A stretch of DNA of 17,346 nt from the NCBI GenBank assembly GCA_039180225.1, contig JBCDDQ010000074.1, positions 1 to 17,346 on the forward strand, read 5' to 3'. The notes under the pieces are model-generated. The model did not search any database, was not told the origin of the DNA, and worked only from the letters and a program-made list of their open reading frames with translations. Shown here one piece after another: positions 6,850 through 14,346 of this stretch. This DNA is from JAAEUE01 sp039180225. Lineage in GTDB: Bacteria; Pseudomonadota; Alphaproteobacteria; Rhizobiales; CAJQND01. The number at the start of each line of letters is the position of its first letter. Within the stretch, counting starts at the first letter, position 1. A program made the translations under genes and the position numbers.

Positions 6850-7733
6850 GCGGCGCCCGGCACCAACCCGCAGATCCAATCGGCAAAGATCTTTGCCCGG
6901 GGTGCGTTCCGGCCCCGTGCGGTGTGGCAGCAATAGTATCCGCGGGCGGTGGCCACCCGGCGCTTGCTGGCGCGCACCAGGTGGCCCGCTGCCAGATGGT
7001 CCTCCAAGAGATGCTCCCAGCCAATGGCGATGCCTTCCCCGTTCAGGGCCGCCTGGAGACAGACCGTGAAGCTCATGAACTTCTCCGAAGAGGTTGCCGG
7101 CGGCAACACCACGCCGGTGCCGGCGATGAACCGGTCCCAGTCTTGTCTGTGAATGCCTTGTGTCAGATGAAGCAGCCTGCAATCTGCGAGCTGCTCAGGG
7201 CTGAGCGAGAGGGCCGGGGCATAGGCCGGGGCGCAGACCGCGATCATTTCCTCTGAAAAGATCAACTGATGATGGCTGCCCGGCAGGCGCTCCGGCTTGT
7301 CAAACGCGATGATCAGATCGGCCTCGCTCTCCCGAAAGCTGGCGTTGAGGTCCCGCGAGATCAGTTCGACCGCGATATCCGCGTGGGCCTCGCGAAAGGC
7401 GGCGAGCCGTTTAAGAAGGAAGCAGCTTGCAAAGCCGATGGTGGTGTCCACAACGAGGCCCGATTGCTCGCCAGACCGGCGCACCTGCTCAAGAGCGGTT
7501 TCAACCTGCACAAGGCTGGAAGAGATGGCGCGAAACAGGATTTGGCCTTCTGGCGACAAGCTGAGCTTTGGCCGCGTACGGTGGATAAGGTGCACACCTA
7601 AGGCGCGTTCCAACTCGGCCACCCGGCGGCTCATGGCCGGCTGCAATACGTTCAATTCCGTGGCTGCATGGGAGAAGCTGCCATGGCGGGCCACCGCCTC
7701 AAAGGCTATAAGGGCTTTCCAGTTGGGATGCAT
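6840..7733 (-). CDS. LysR-type regulator, GcvA-like
   Basis: A 297-residue LysR-type regulator. The winged helix-turn-helix occupies roughly residues 5-64 (ALIAFEAVARHGSFSHAATEL, then SRRVAELERALGVHLIHRT), followed by the linker helix and the periplasmic-binding-like effector domain (about 92-290). The start LIAFEAVARHGSF and the end GEGIAIGWEHLLEDHLAAG, then YYCC, resemble the GcvA subgroup, which often controls amino-acid or betaine catabolism. GGAGG lies 11 bases before the ATG. It diverges from the mmgE/mttB pair across 52 bases and is the natural regulator of that pair, with a palindrome in the shared promoter. The C-terminal bases overlap the convergent aldo/keto reductase. Confidence 0.93.
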   Translation of the reverse strand: MHPNWKALIAFEAVARHGSFSHAATELNVLQPAMSRRVAELERALGVHLIHRTRPKLSLSPEGQILFRAISSSLVQVETALEQVRRSGEQSGLVVDTTIGFASCFLLKRLAAFREAHADIAVELISRDLNASFRESEADLIIAFDKPERLPGSHHQLIFSEEMIAVCAPAYAPALSLSPEQLADCRLLHLTQGIHRQDWDRFIAGTGVVLPPATSSEKFMSFTVCLQAALNGEGIAIGWEHLLEDHLAAGHLVRASKRRVATARGYYCCHTARGRNAPRAKIFADWICGLVPGAAQQ

Positions 7734-7735
7734 GC

Positions 7736-7765
7736 TTTACTATTCCTCCAGGGAATAGATTATAT
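7736..7765 (+). promoter_or_regulatory. Divergent promoter with LysR-box-like palindrome
   Basis: The perfect palindrome TATTCC-TCCAG-GGAATA (7741-7757) contains ATTCC-N5-GGAAT, matching the T-N11-A rule for LysR boxes. On the plus strand it lies between a -35-like TTTACT (7736-7741) and a -10-like TTATAT (7760-7765), 18 bases apart. On the minus strand the same bases carry the GGAGG ribosome site of the LysR gene. It is the best candidate for autoregulation and control of the mmgE/mttB pair. Confidence 0.5.
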
Positions 7766-7785
7766 GCGCTTTTTCCGGCTTTCCA

Positions 7786-9171
7786 GTGACCATGAACTGG
7801 GTTAGCCCTCTGGCCATGAGCGAAACCTCTCTCATGCGGCTTGGCCGCTTCGTTGCTGAAGATCCGCTTGAACTTGACGGCGGTCTGCTGGGGACCATAC
7901 GCACCGGCGTTATTGACTGCTTTGGCTGTATCCTGGCCGGCGCGCGCCATCCTTTGAGTGGCCAAGCAGCGGCTGCCGCGGAGATGCTCGGTCTGTACGG
8001 TGAGCGGCCGGTCTATGGAACCGGTTCCCTGGTCTCGAAACCGGCTGCCGCGCTCCTCAATGCTTCGGCTGGCCATGCGGTTGAGTTCGATGATTGGGAA
8101 GTGCCGGGCAACACCCATCCGAGCGTTGTGCTGCTTCCGGCCCTTCTGGCCGCTGCGGACGAGGGAACTGAGGGTCGGGCGCTCGCGCAGGCCTATCTGG
8201 CGGGCTTTGAAGTGATTGCCAGGTTGGGAGAAGGGCTTAACTTTGAACACTATGACCGCGGATGGCATTCAACCGCCACCTTGGGGACCATCGGTGCCGC
8301 GGGGGCCGTCTCGCGTCTTCTGGGTTTGACGGCGGAGGAGGCGACGGGTGCGCTTTCCTTGGCGATCAGCCGGTCGGCCGGGCTGACCTGCCAGTTCGGA
8401 TCAGCGGCCAAGGCCTTGCAGGCGGGGTTTGCCGCCGAGGCCGGGCTGAGTGTTGCATACCTTGCCAAGGCGGGTCTGTTCGGTCAGCCTCATGCTCTGG
8501 ACCATGACTTTGGCTTGCGGGCTCTTATGGCCGGAACGGCCCAAGAGCGGCTGGACCGAGCGATTGAGAAACTGGGAACCAGCTATGCATTGGCTGAGCA
8601 GGGGCTTGTGCTGAAACCCTGGCCCAGTTGCGGATACACCCATCGTCTGATGACCGCTGCCCTGGAGCTTGCCTCTGAGGTGCCAGACCTTGCCGATGTG
8701 GAACGCGCCGACCTTCATCTGCCGGACTTCCACGCCAAGATCTTGCCGTTCAGGCAACCCCGCATCCGGGCCGAGGCTCTGTTCAGCGCGCCGTTTGTGG
8801 CGAGTATGGGCCTGGCGGATGCGTGCTTGCGGCTGAGTGATCTGGACGATCAAGCGTGGCGGCGTCCGGAGATCCAATGCCTGATTGGAAAAACGCATGT
8901 CCACCCGTTTGCCCCAAGCCGGCCGCATCTGAACTACGATCCGCAAGAGCCGGATCGCATTGTTCTCACCTTGACGGGTGGGCGGCAGGTGGAGGCGCGG
9001 TGCAGCTACCCCTTAGGGGCGCCGCAAAATCCAATGAGCGCCGCCCAGATCGAAGCAAAATTCAAGGACAATGCCGCCCACCTGGCACCGCATCAGGCGG
9101 ACCGGGTGTTTAACTGGATATCCGACGGAGCGGTGACTGACGTGTTCGCATCTGCAGGAGTTCAACCATGA
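7786..9171 (+). CDS. MmgE/PrpD-family protein
   Basis: A protein of up to 461 residues in the MmgE/PrpD family, whose known members are 2-methylcitrate dehydratase, cis-aconitate decarboxylase and an iminodisuccinate epimerase. Family landmarks are visible: GHAVEFDDW with the following NTHPS, RGWHSTATLGTIGAAGAVSRLLGL, the KALQAGFAAEAG stretch, and KPWPSCGYTHR, which holds expected active-site Lys and His residues. The start is unsettled: GTG 7786, ATG 7792 and ATG 7816 are in frame and none has a clear Shine-Dalgarno; the family match begins just after 7816. The last four bases overlap the MttB-family gene as ATGA, so the two are translationally coupled. The reaction, a dehydration, decarboxylation or isomerisation of a carboxylic acid, is unknown here. 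Confidence 0.9.
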   Translation: MTMNWVSPLAMSETSLMRLGRFVAEDPLELDGGLLGTIRTGVIDCFGCILAGARHPLSGQAAAAAEMLGLYGERPVYGTGSLVSKPAAALLNASAGHAVEFDDWEVPGNTHPSVVLLPALLAAADEGTEGRALAQAYLAGFEVIARLGEGLNFEHYDRGWHSTATLGTIGAAGAVSRLLGLTAEEATGALSLAISRSAGLTCQFGSAAKALQAGFAAEAGLSVAYLAKAGLFGQPHALDHDFGLRALMAGTAQERLDRAIEKLGTSYALAEQGLVLKPWPSCGYTHRLMTAALELASEVPDLADVERADLHLPDFHAKILPFRQPRIRAEALFSAPFVASMGLADACLRLSDLDDQAWRRPEIQCLIGKTHVHPFAPSRPHLNYDPQEPDRIVLTLTGGRQVEARCSYPLGAPQNPMSAAQIEAKFKDNAAHLAPHQADRVFNWISDGAVTDVFASAGVQP

Positions 9172-10703
9172 GCAGCGCTCGAATGGGCCGCGGCGCGCGG
9201 CGGGCAGCCCGTAAAGAGGGTGCCGGTCAGGGCGCCACAGACGCCATCTGGCCGGGCATTGAGGGTGGGCGGTTTCAACCTCTGTCGGAAACGGATGTGG
9301 AGCGGGTGCATGAGACTGCGCTGCGTATCCTCGCTGAGGTGGGTTTGGCAAATGCCTCAGAGCGGTGCGTTGACACCATTGTTGCCGCTGGGGGTGTGTT
9401 AAGCGATCAGGGCCGGTTGTTGATGCCCACAGCGCTGGTGGAGCGCGTCCTGGCGCAGGCCGGCCGTGGCTTCAAACTCTATGCCCAAAAGCCCGAGCAC
9501 GACTTGGATCCGTCGGGTACCAGGATCCATTTGGGCACATCGGGCGCGGCGGTTCATATTGTCGATAGTCAGACCCGGCAGGTGCGCGACAGCACACTGG
9601 CTGATCTTTACGATATGGCACGCCTGGCTGATGTGCTGCCCAATATTCACATGTTCCAACGGACTGTGGTGGCCCGTGATCTTGCCGATACGCATGAGAT
9701 GGATCTGAACACGGCATATGCCTGTGCGGTCGGCACGGCCAAGCCCATCGGCACATCGTTCACCCATGCCCACACCATGCGAGATGCCGTTGGAATGTTC
9801 CATATGATGGCGGGCGGCGAGGCGGCCTGGCGGGCACGGCCGTTTTGCTGCGTCTCTACCTGCTTCATCGTTCCGCCCGTGAACTTCGCTGAGGAAGCCC
9901 TGGCCATCATCGAAACGGCCGCCGACACCGGAACACCGCTTAAGCTGGTCTCTGCCGGCCAGGCCGGGGCGACGAGCCCGGCACCTCTGGCGGGGGCTGT
10001 GGCCCAGCAGACGGCTGAGGTGTTGGCCGGCCTTGTTTATGTAAACCTGCTAAATCCCGGCCATCCGGCCCTAATGGGGATGTTGCCCTTCGTGAGCGAT
10101 CTGCGCACTGGGGCCATGTCGGGTGGCAGTGCAGAACAGGGGGTGTTGATGGCGGCCTGCGCGCAGATGGCTCAGCACTACGGCATCCCTTGTGCGGTTT
10201 CTGCAGGCATGACCGACAGCAAGATGCCTGATTTTCAGGGCGGCTATGAAAAGGGCATTACAGAGCTTTTGAGCGCTCTGGCCGGCGCCAATCTGATCTA
10301 TGAGGCGGCCGGCATGTACGGCTCTTTGCTGGCGGCGTCGAAAGAGAGTTTTGTGCTCGACAACGACCTCATCGGCAGTGTGCTGAGGGCAACCCGCGGC
10401 ATTGAGGTGAGCAAGGACACGCTGGCGTTCGATGTGATCCGGGATGTGTGCGTGAACGGGCCAGGCCATTTTCTGGGGCATGACCAGACCTTGGCACGGA
10501 TGCAGGCCGACTACTTTTACCCCGCGCTTGCCGACCGGCGCACGCCCCAGGAGTGGGAAGACCAAGGCGCAGAGGACCTGCTGGAGGCAGCGCGGGCCAA
10601 GACAGAGGCGCTGCTGGCCGCCCCGCCGCCGATGCATGTGAGCGCTGAGGTGGATGCTGAGATCAGGCGGCAACTGCCGATCCGTCTGCTGCCGCGGGGA
10701 TGA
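9168..10703 (+). CDS. Non-pyrrolysine MttB-family methyltransferase
   Basis: A 511-residue protein of the trimethylamine methyltransferase family (COG5598). Characterised non-pyrrolysine members move a methyl group from glycine betaine, proline betaine, carnitine or gamma-butyrobetaine to a corrinoid protein. The N-terminal basic GRGARRAARK tract, the barrel core, and the downstream AGMTDSKMPDFQGGYEK and YEAAGMYGSLLAASKESFVLDND segments are typical. The frame has no internal TAG, so it needs no pyrrolysine and is unlikely to act on trimethylamine. It begins inside the stop codon of the MmgE/PrpD gene (ATGA). No corrinoid protein or corrinoid:folate methyltransferase is present in the window, so partners must be encoded elsewhere. 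The final codons run into a palindromic element. The substrate is inferred only as a methylated quaternary amine. Confidence 0.9.
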   Translation: MSSARMGRGARRAARKEGAGQGATDAIWPGIEGGRFQPLSETDVERVHETALRILAEVGLANASERCVDTIVAAGGVLSDQGRLLMPTALVERVLAQAGRGFKLYAQKPEHDLDPSGTRIHLGTSGAAVHIVDSQTRQVRDSTLADLYDMARLADVLPNIHMFQRTVVARDLADTHEMDLNTAYACAVGTAKPIGTSFTHAHTMRDAVGMFHMMAGGEAAWRARPFCCVSTCFIVPPVNFAEEALAIIETAADTGTPLKLVSAGQAGATSPAPLAGAVAQQTAEVLAGLVYVNLLNPGHPALMGMLPFVSDLRTGAMSGGSAEQGVLMAACAQMAQHYGIPCAVSAGMTDSKMPDFQGGYEKGITELLSALAGANLIYEAAGMYGSLLAASKESFVLDNDLIGSVLRATRGIEVSKDTLAFDVIRDVCVNGPGHFLGHDQTLARMQADYFYPALADRRTPQEWEDQGAEDLLEAARAKTEALLAAPPPMHVSAEVDAEIRRQLPIRLLPRG

Positions 10704-10735
10704 CGATGGGTGCAGCATCCCTGCGAAAGCGGGGA
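10694..10735. repeat. Nested palindromic intergenic element, possible terminator
   Basis: TCCCTGC-GAAA-GCGGGGA (10718-10735) forms a seven-pair stem (one G-T pair) with a GAAA tetraloop. GCGGGGATG (10694-10702), which spans the mttB stop, also pairs with CATCCCTGC (10716-10724) at eight of nine positions, so two structures compete. The core resembles the CATCCCCGCGAAAGCGGGG-type palindromes scattered in many alphaproteobacterial genomes. It sits between convergent genes and may terminate transcription. Confidence 0.55.
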
Positions 10736-10798
10736 CCTTCTTTGCCAAGGGGAGGGGTGTGGCTATGGGCCCTCGCGGACGCAAGGGCGCCCGGGGGG

Positions 10799-11950
10799 CT
10801 AGTTCACCACCAGTTCCTCAGGCGCGTGGGTCACCGGCTCACAGGCGCCGTCCGTGACAATGGATGTGTCCCCTAAGCTCATGGTGAGGCCGGTGCGGTC
10901 ATCCAGCAAGATCATATGCAAGAAGAACACCATGCCGGGCTCCAACACATCCGGATGGTCCGCCCAGATCATGGGCCAGTCCATCCAGGTGGGCGGATAG
11001 GAGATGCCGAGCGTGTAGCCGCAAGCGTTGAGCGCGGCATGACCGAGGCCGGCGGCTTCAAGAGTTGAGCGGTGTGCTTCAAAAAGCTCGCCCACTGTGT
11101 TGCCGGCCCGCAAAACCTCCTTGCAGGCATTCAGTGCATCGTGGGCGGCGGTGAACATGGCCCGTTGCTCTGCGCTCGGTTTGCCGGTGACCACCACGCT
11201 CATGGCGCAGGCGTGGTAGTGGCGGTAGGCTGCCGCGAACTCGTGCTGCACTTGATCGTGAGATGCGACGGTTTCCTTGCCCGTGTGATAACGGACCATC
11301 ATGGCCTCCTCGCCTGCGCCCATGGGCCATCGGCTGGCGCTGGGGTCGCCTCCGCCGGCCATGATGGTGTGCATCATCTCTCCATAGACTTCGCCGAGAA
11401 ACACGCCGGGCACGGTTTTTGTGTTGGCCACGTTCCACGCCGCATCGCAAAGCTCGCCGGCCTTTCGCACATAGGCCAATTCGGCCTCGCTCTTGATGAG
11501 GCGCACAACGCGGACCAGATCGGAGGCATCTTCGGTCTCGCAAAACCCGTGGAGGGCGGTGTCCACCATCTTGCCGCGCTGGGCGGTGAGCCCATAGGCG
11601 TGATACTCAATGCCCAGCCGCTGTCCCGCACAGCCGTAATCGGCCAGCATGGCGCGCAGGTCATCGCCCGGCGAGGCCCCTTCGCGGTCCGTCCAGATGC
11701 GGATGTCGTCCAGAACACTGGTCATGGCCGATTGCAGTCGGTCGGCTGAGCGGGTGAGCAGCGCCATGCGGCCATCCGCCCCGAAATACATGCCCTGGAA
11801 CATGGTGTAGCCGGAGGTGTCGTAGCCGGTAAGGTAGTACATGCTCTCCTGGCGAAAGAGCACGATCCCATCCAGCTCTGCGGCCGCAAGGGCCTTGCAT
11901 GTGCGGGCCTGGCGTTCAGAAAATTCGTCTACTGAAAAGTGCAACGCCAT
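10799..11950 (-). CDS. Second M24 creatinase/ectoine-hydrolase-type protein
   Basis: A 383-residue 'pita-bread' fold protein, a distant paralogue of the M24 protein near the left end. The N-terminal creatinase domain has FSVDEF and MYYLTGYDTSGY; the linker RLIKSEAELAYVRKA is nearly identical in both copies. In the catalytic domain MMVRYHTGK (H222) aligns with the creatinase catalytic-His region, HEFAAAYRHYHA (236-247) replaces the metal-binding aspartates, GYTLGISYPPTW replaces GHGIG, and EPGMVFFLHMILLDD replaces the final glutamate region. These are features of ectoine hydrolase (DoeA) and similar enzymes, implying metal-free C-N hydrolysis of a small molecule. It diverges from the transporter operon across 154 bases, so its substrate may be imported by that transporter or derived from it. 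It is not assigned as doeA because no doeB-like gene is present. Confidence 0.88.
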   Translation of the reverse strand: MALHFSVDEFSERQARTCKALAAAELDGIVLFRQESMYYLTGYDTSGYTMFQGMYFGADGRMALLTRSADRLQSAMTSVLDDIRIWTDREGASPGDDLRAMLADYGCAGQRLGIEYHAYGLTAQRGKMVDTALHGFCETEDASDLVRVVRLIKSEAELAYVRKAGELCDAAWNVANTKTVPGVFLGEVYGEMMHTIMAGGGDPSASRWPMGAGEEAMMVRYHTGKETVASHDQVQHEFAAAYRHYHACAMSVVVTGKPSAEQRAMFTAAHDALNACKEVLRAGNTVGELFEAHRSTLEAAGLGHAALNACGYTLGISYPPTWMDWPMIWADHPDVLEPGMVFFLHMILLDDRTGLTMSLGDTSIVTDGACEPVTHAPEELVVN

Positions 11951-11980
11951 TGTTCTCTCCCGCCTTGCCCTTGCGTGCGA

Positions 11981-12014
11981 TTGGTTAACTTGGCAAGATA
12001 TCTAAGTTAGCCAA
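11981..12014. promoter_or_regulatory. Long inverted repeat in the M24/transporter divergent promoter
   Basis: TTGGTTAACTT (11981-11991) and AAGTTAGCCAA (12004-12014) are 11-base arms with one mismatch around a 12-base spacer. It is the best operator candidate for joint control of the M24 gene and the transporter operon. A shorter TAGG-AAA-CCTA repeat follows at 12023-12033. The regulator is not obvious; the LysR gene is 4.2 kb away and its own box looks different. Confidence 0.5.
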
Positions 12015-12104
12015 CTGTCACATAGGAAACCTAAGCAGACAACAGGGGCGGTGACGGGTTTGAACGCCAGGATGACCCTGGCCGGAGCAGGAGGACTTTA
12101 GAGA

Positions 12105-13160
12105 ATGCTGAAGAAGACCAAACTTTTTGCCTTGGCCGCCACTGCGGCTTTCGCGATCAGCGCAACGGCAGGTGTGGCGATGGCTGCCGACCTGACCATT
12201 GCTTCATGGGGCGGCTCTTATCAGGCCGCACAAAGCAAAGCGATTTTCCAGCCGGTCGCCAAGAAGCTCGGCATCACGATCAAAGAAGAATCCTATGGCG
12301 GTATTTCCGATGTGCGCCTGCAGGTGAAAGCCGGTGCTGTGACGTTTGATATCATCGATACCGGTTCGGGCGGCGGAGCCCGCGGCGGTGTGGAGGGCAT
12401 TCTGGAACCGCTCGACTACAACATGATCGATGTGTCGCATTTTGTGGATGGCACTCATCTTCCCGCATGCGTGGGCACGATCACCTTCTCCACCGTCTTT
12501 GCCTATAACACCGACACCTACAAGGACGGTGGGCCGAAAAGCTGGGCCGACTTCTTCGACACAAAGAAGTTTCCGGGCAAGCGCTCCTATCGTGCCAAGT
12601 ATCATGGCGCTCTGGAGCCGGCCCTTATGGCCGACGGCGTGCCAATGAACGAAGTCTATAAGGTGCTGGACTCTGAGGAAGGCATTGACCGGGCCATCAA
12701 CAAGATCCGCTCCATCAAGGACGATGTGGCGATCTGGTGGAAGTCCGGCGCTCAGCATGCGCAGCTGATGAAGGACGGCGAAGTGGATATGACCACGGGC
12801 TGGAACGGCCGGTTTGACGTGGCCATCAAGGACGGCGCCAAGGCAAACTATAACTACAATGGCGCGCTTTTGGACTATGACTGCTTCGGTATCCCGAAAG
12901 GGGCACCGAATAAGGAATTGGCCATGAAGTTCCTGGCCGAAGCGTCCAAGCCTGAGTATCAGGCCGCCATGCCGCAATACATCACCTACGGTCCCACCGA
13001 TAAGCGCGCTTATGAGATGGGTGTAATCGATGAAGCGGTGGCCAAGACCCTTCCCTCGCACCCTCACAATGCGGAAACCCAGCTGGTTGTAGACAATAGC
13101 TGGTATGCGAAGTGGGAGAAGGTCGCTTCTGAAAAGTATCAGGAAATGCTGACCGAATAG
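12105..13160 (+). CDS. Periplasmic substrate-binding protein, PotD/PotF type
   Basis: A 351-residue extracellular solute-binding protein of the spermidine/putrescine-type ABC transport family. Residues 1-27 are a clear signal peptide (MLKKTK, hydrophobic alanine-rich core, AMA cleavage). The mature start ADLTIASWGGSYQ is the standard first strand of this class. The later GGPKSWADFFD and VDMTTGWNGRFDVAI segments are also typical. Ligand contacts are aromatic and acidic residues in such proteins; specificity cannot be read directly. CAGGAGG lies ten bases before the ATG. It is the first gene of the plus-strand operon and is separated from the ATPase gene by a strong hairpin, which fits the usual excess of binding protein over membrane parts. 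Confidence 0.92.
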   Translation: MLKKTKLFALAATAAFAISATAGVAMAADLTIASWGGSYQAAQSKAIFQPVAKKLGITIKEESYGGISDVRLQVKAGAVTFDIIDTGSGGGARGGVEGILEPLDYNMIDVSHFVDGTHLPACVGTITFSTVFAYNTDTYKDGGPKSWADFFDTKKFPGKRSYRAKYHGALEPALMADGVPMNEVYKVLDSEEGIDRAINKIRSIKDDVAIWWKSGAQHAQLMKDGEVDMTTGWNGRFDVAIKDGAKANYNYNGALLDYDCFGIPKGAPNKELAMKFLAEASKPEYQAAMPQYITYGPTDKRAYEMGVIDEAVAKTLPSHPHNAETQLVVDNSWYAKWEKVASEKYQEMLTE

Positions 13161-13184
13161 GTCCCGCACTCTGAAATGCAATAA

Positions 13185-13210
13185 GGCGGCACCCCTTTAA
13201 GGGTGCCGCC
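13185..13210 (+). terminator. Intra-operonic attenuator hairpin after the binding-protein gene
   Basis: GGCGGCACCC (13185-13194) and GGGTGCCGCC (13201-13210) make a perfect ten-pair stem with the six-base loop CTTTAA, followed by TGTTTCGT. The short, broken T run suggests partial termination or 3'-end protection of the binding-protein mRNA rather than a full stop, because the ATPase gene continues on the same strand 32 bases later. Confidence 0.8.
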
Positions 13211-13242
13211 TGTTTCGTCGGGTAACCAAGGGGTGGGCTCAC

Positions 13243-14346
13243 GTGAGTGATAACCAGGCGCGCGGTGAAGCGCTTCCGATCTACATCTCCAATGTGACGA
13301 AGACCTACGGCAAGGTGTTTGCGCTGGATGATGTGTCGCTGGATGTGAAGCAGGGAGAGTTTCTCACTCTGCTTGGGCCGTCCGGGTCGGGCAAGACCAC
13401 GCTGCTGATGGTCTTGGCCGGATTTACGCGGCCTGATCATGGCAGCCTGAAGTTCGGCGACCGTGAAGTGATCCTCACCCCACCCCACAAGCGCGATGTG
13501 GGCATGGTGTTCCAGAACTATGCTCTGTTCCCGCATATGAATGTGGCGGCCAACGTTGGTTTTCCGTTGAAGTTGCGCAACGTGCCCGCTGCGGAGCTTG
13601 CCGACCGTGTGGAGGCGGCTCTGGAGACGGTGCAGCTTGGCGGCTATGGCGAGCGCGGCATCGATCAGTTGTCTGGCGGCCAGAAGCAGCGCGTGGCGCT
13701 GGCCAGAGCCATTGTGTTTGAGCCGCGTATTCTGCTGATGGACGAGCCGCTGTCCGCGTTGGATAAGAAACTGCGCGAGCACATGCAGATCGAGCTGCGC
13801 CACTTGCACGACAAGCTGGGTATGACCACGGTTTATGTGACCCACGATCAGCGCGAGGCGCTCACCATGTCGGACCGGATTGCTGTTATCAACTTTGGCA
13901 AGCTGATGCAGCTGGATGAGCCGCGCACCATTTATGATTTTCCCGCCAACACGTTTGTGGCCGATTTCATCGGTGAATCCACGTTCGTGCCCGTGTCGGT
14001 CTCCGGCGGTAAGGTGAGCTATGATGGCGCGACTTTGAAGACCGCCATGAAACCTGACGGCGCCACCAAGTATAACCTTATGATGCGGCCGGAAAGGCTG
14101 TCCTTCGTGTCTGGCCGCAAGCCTAAGGATGTGAATGTCTTCAAGGGGACCGTCAGCGAGCTGGTCTTCCAGGGCGAGAGCTTTTTGATGTATGCCGACT
14201 TGAGCGACGGCACCCAAGTGGCCGTGCGCGGTGCCACCCAGAAGGATGCAATGGCGATCGTCCCGGAAGTGGGCAAACCGGTGAGCCTGGGCCTCCACAA
14301 GGACGATACGGTGCTGATCCCTGACACAGGAGATATGCCGGCATGA
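13243..14346 (+). CDS. ABC transporter ATPase, PotA type
   Basis: A 367-residue ATPase that energises the importer. Walker A GPSGSGKT (45-52), Q-loop Q91 in MVFQNYALFPH, signature LSGGQKQR (143-150), Walker B ILLMDEP (163-169), D-loop SALD and the H-loop H201 are all present and intact. A TOBE-type C-terminal domain follows (about 270-360), as in PotA and other CUT1/Pot-family ATPases. The start is GTG 13243, preceded by AAGGGG. The last bases overlap the permease gene as ATGA, indicating coupling. It acts at the inner face of the membrane with the two permeases that follow. Confidence 0.95.
   Translation: MSDNQARGEALPIYISNVTKTYGKVFALDDVSLDVKQGEFLTLLGPSGSGKTTLLMVLAGFTRPDHGSLKFGDREVILTPPHKRDVGMVFQNYALFPHMNVAANVGFPLKLRNVPAAELADRVEAALETVQLGGYGERGIDQLSGGQKQRVALARAIVFEPRILLMDEPLSALDKKLREHMQIELRHLHDKLGMTTVYVTHDQREALTMSDRIAVINFGKLMQLDEPRTIYDFPANTFVADFIGESTFVPVSVSGGKVSYDGATLKTAMKPDGATKYNLMMRPERLSFVSGRKPKDVNVFKGTVSELVFQGESFLMYADLSDGTQVAVRGATQKDAMAIVPEVGKPVSLGLHKDDTVLIPDTGDMPA

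Noticed and set aside
5836..7182. Long minus-strand open frame (448 codons) across the aldo/keto reductase and LysR region
   Set aside because: It is antisense to an aldo/keto reductase with a complete catalytic tetrad and lies out of frame within the LysR gene; its translation shows no family motif. GC-rich codon bias creates such shadows.
9168..10703. Pyrrolysine-containing trimethylamine methyltransferase
   Set aside because: The frame is open without an internal TAG, and the sequence follows the non-pyrrolysine form of the family.
10799..11950. DMSP lyase DddP
   Set aside because: DddP is also an M24-fold enzyme, but it is longer (about 440 residues) and keeps metal-binding Asp, His and Glu residues that are missing here.
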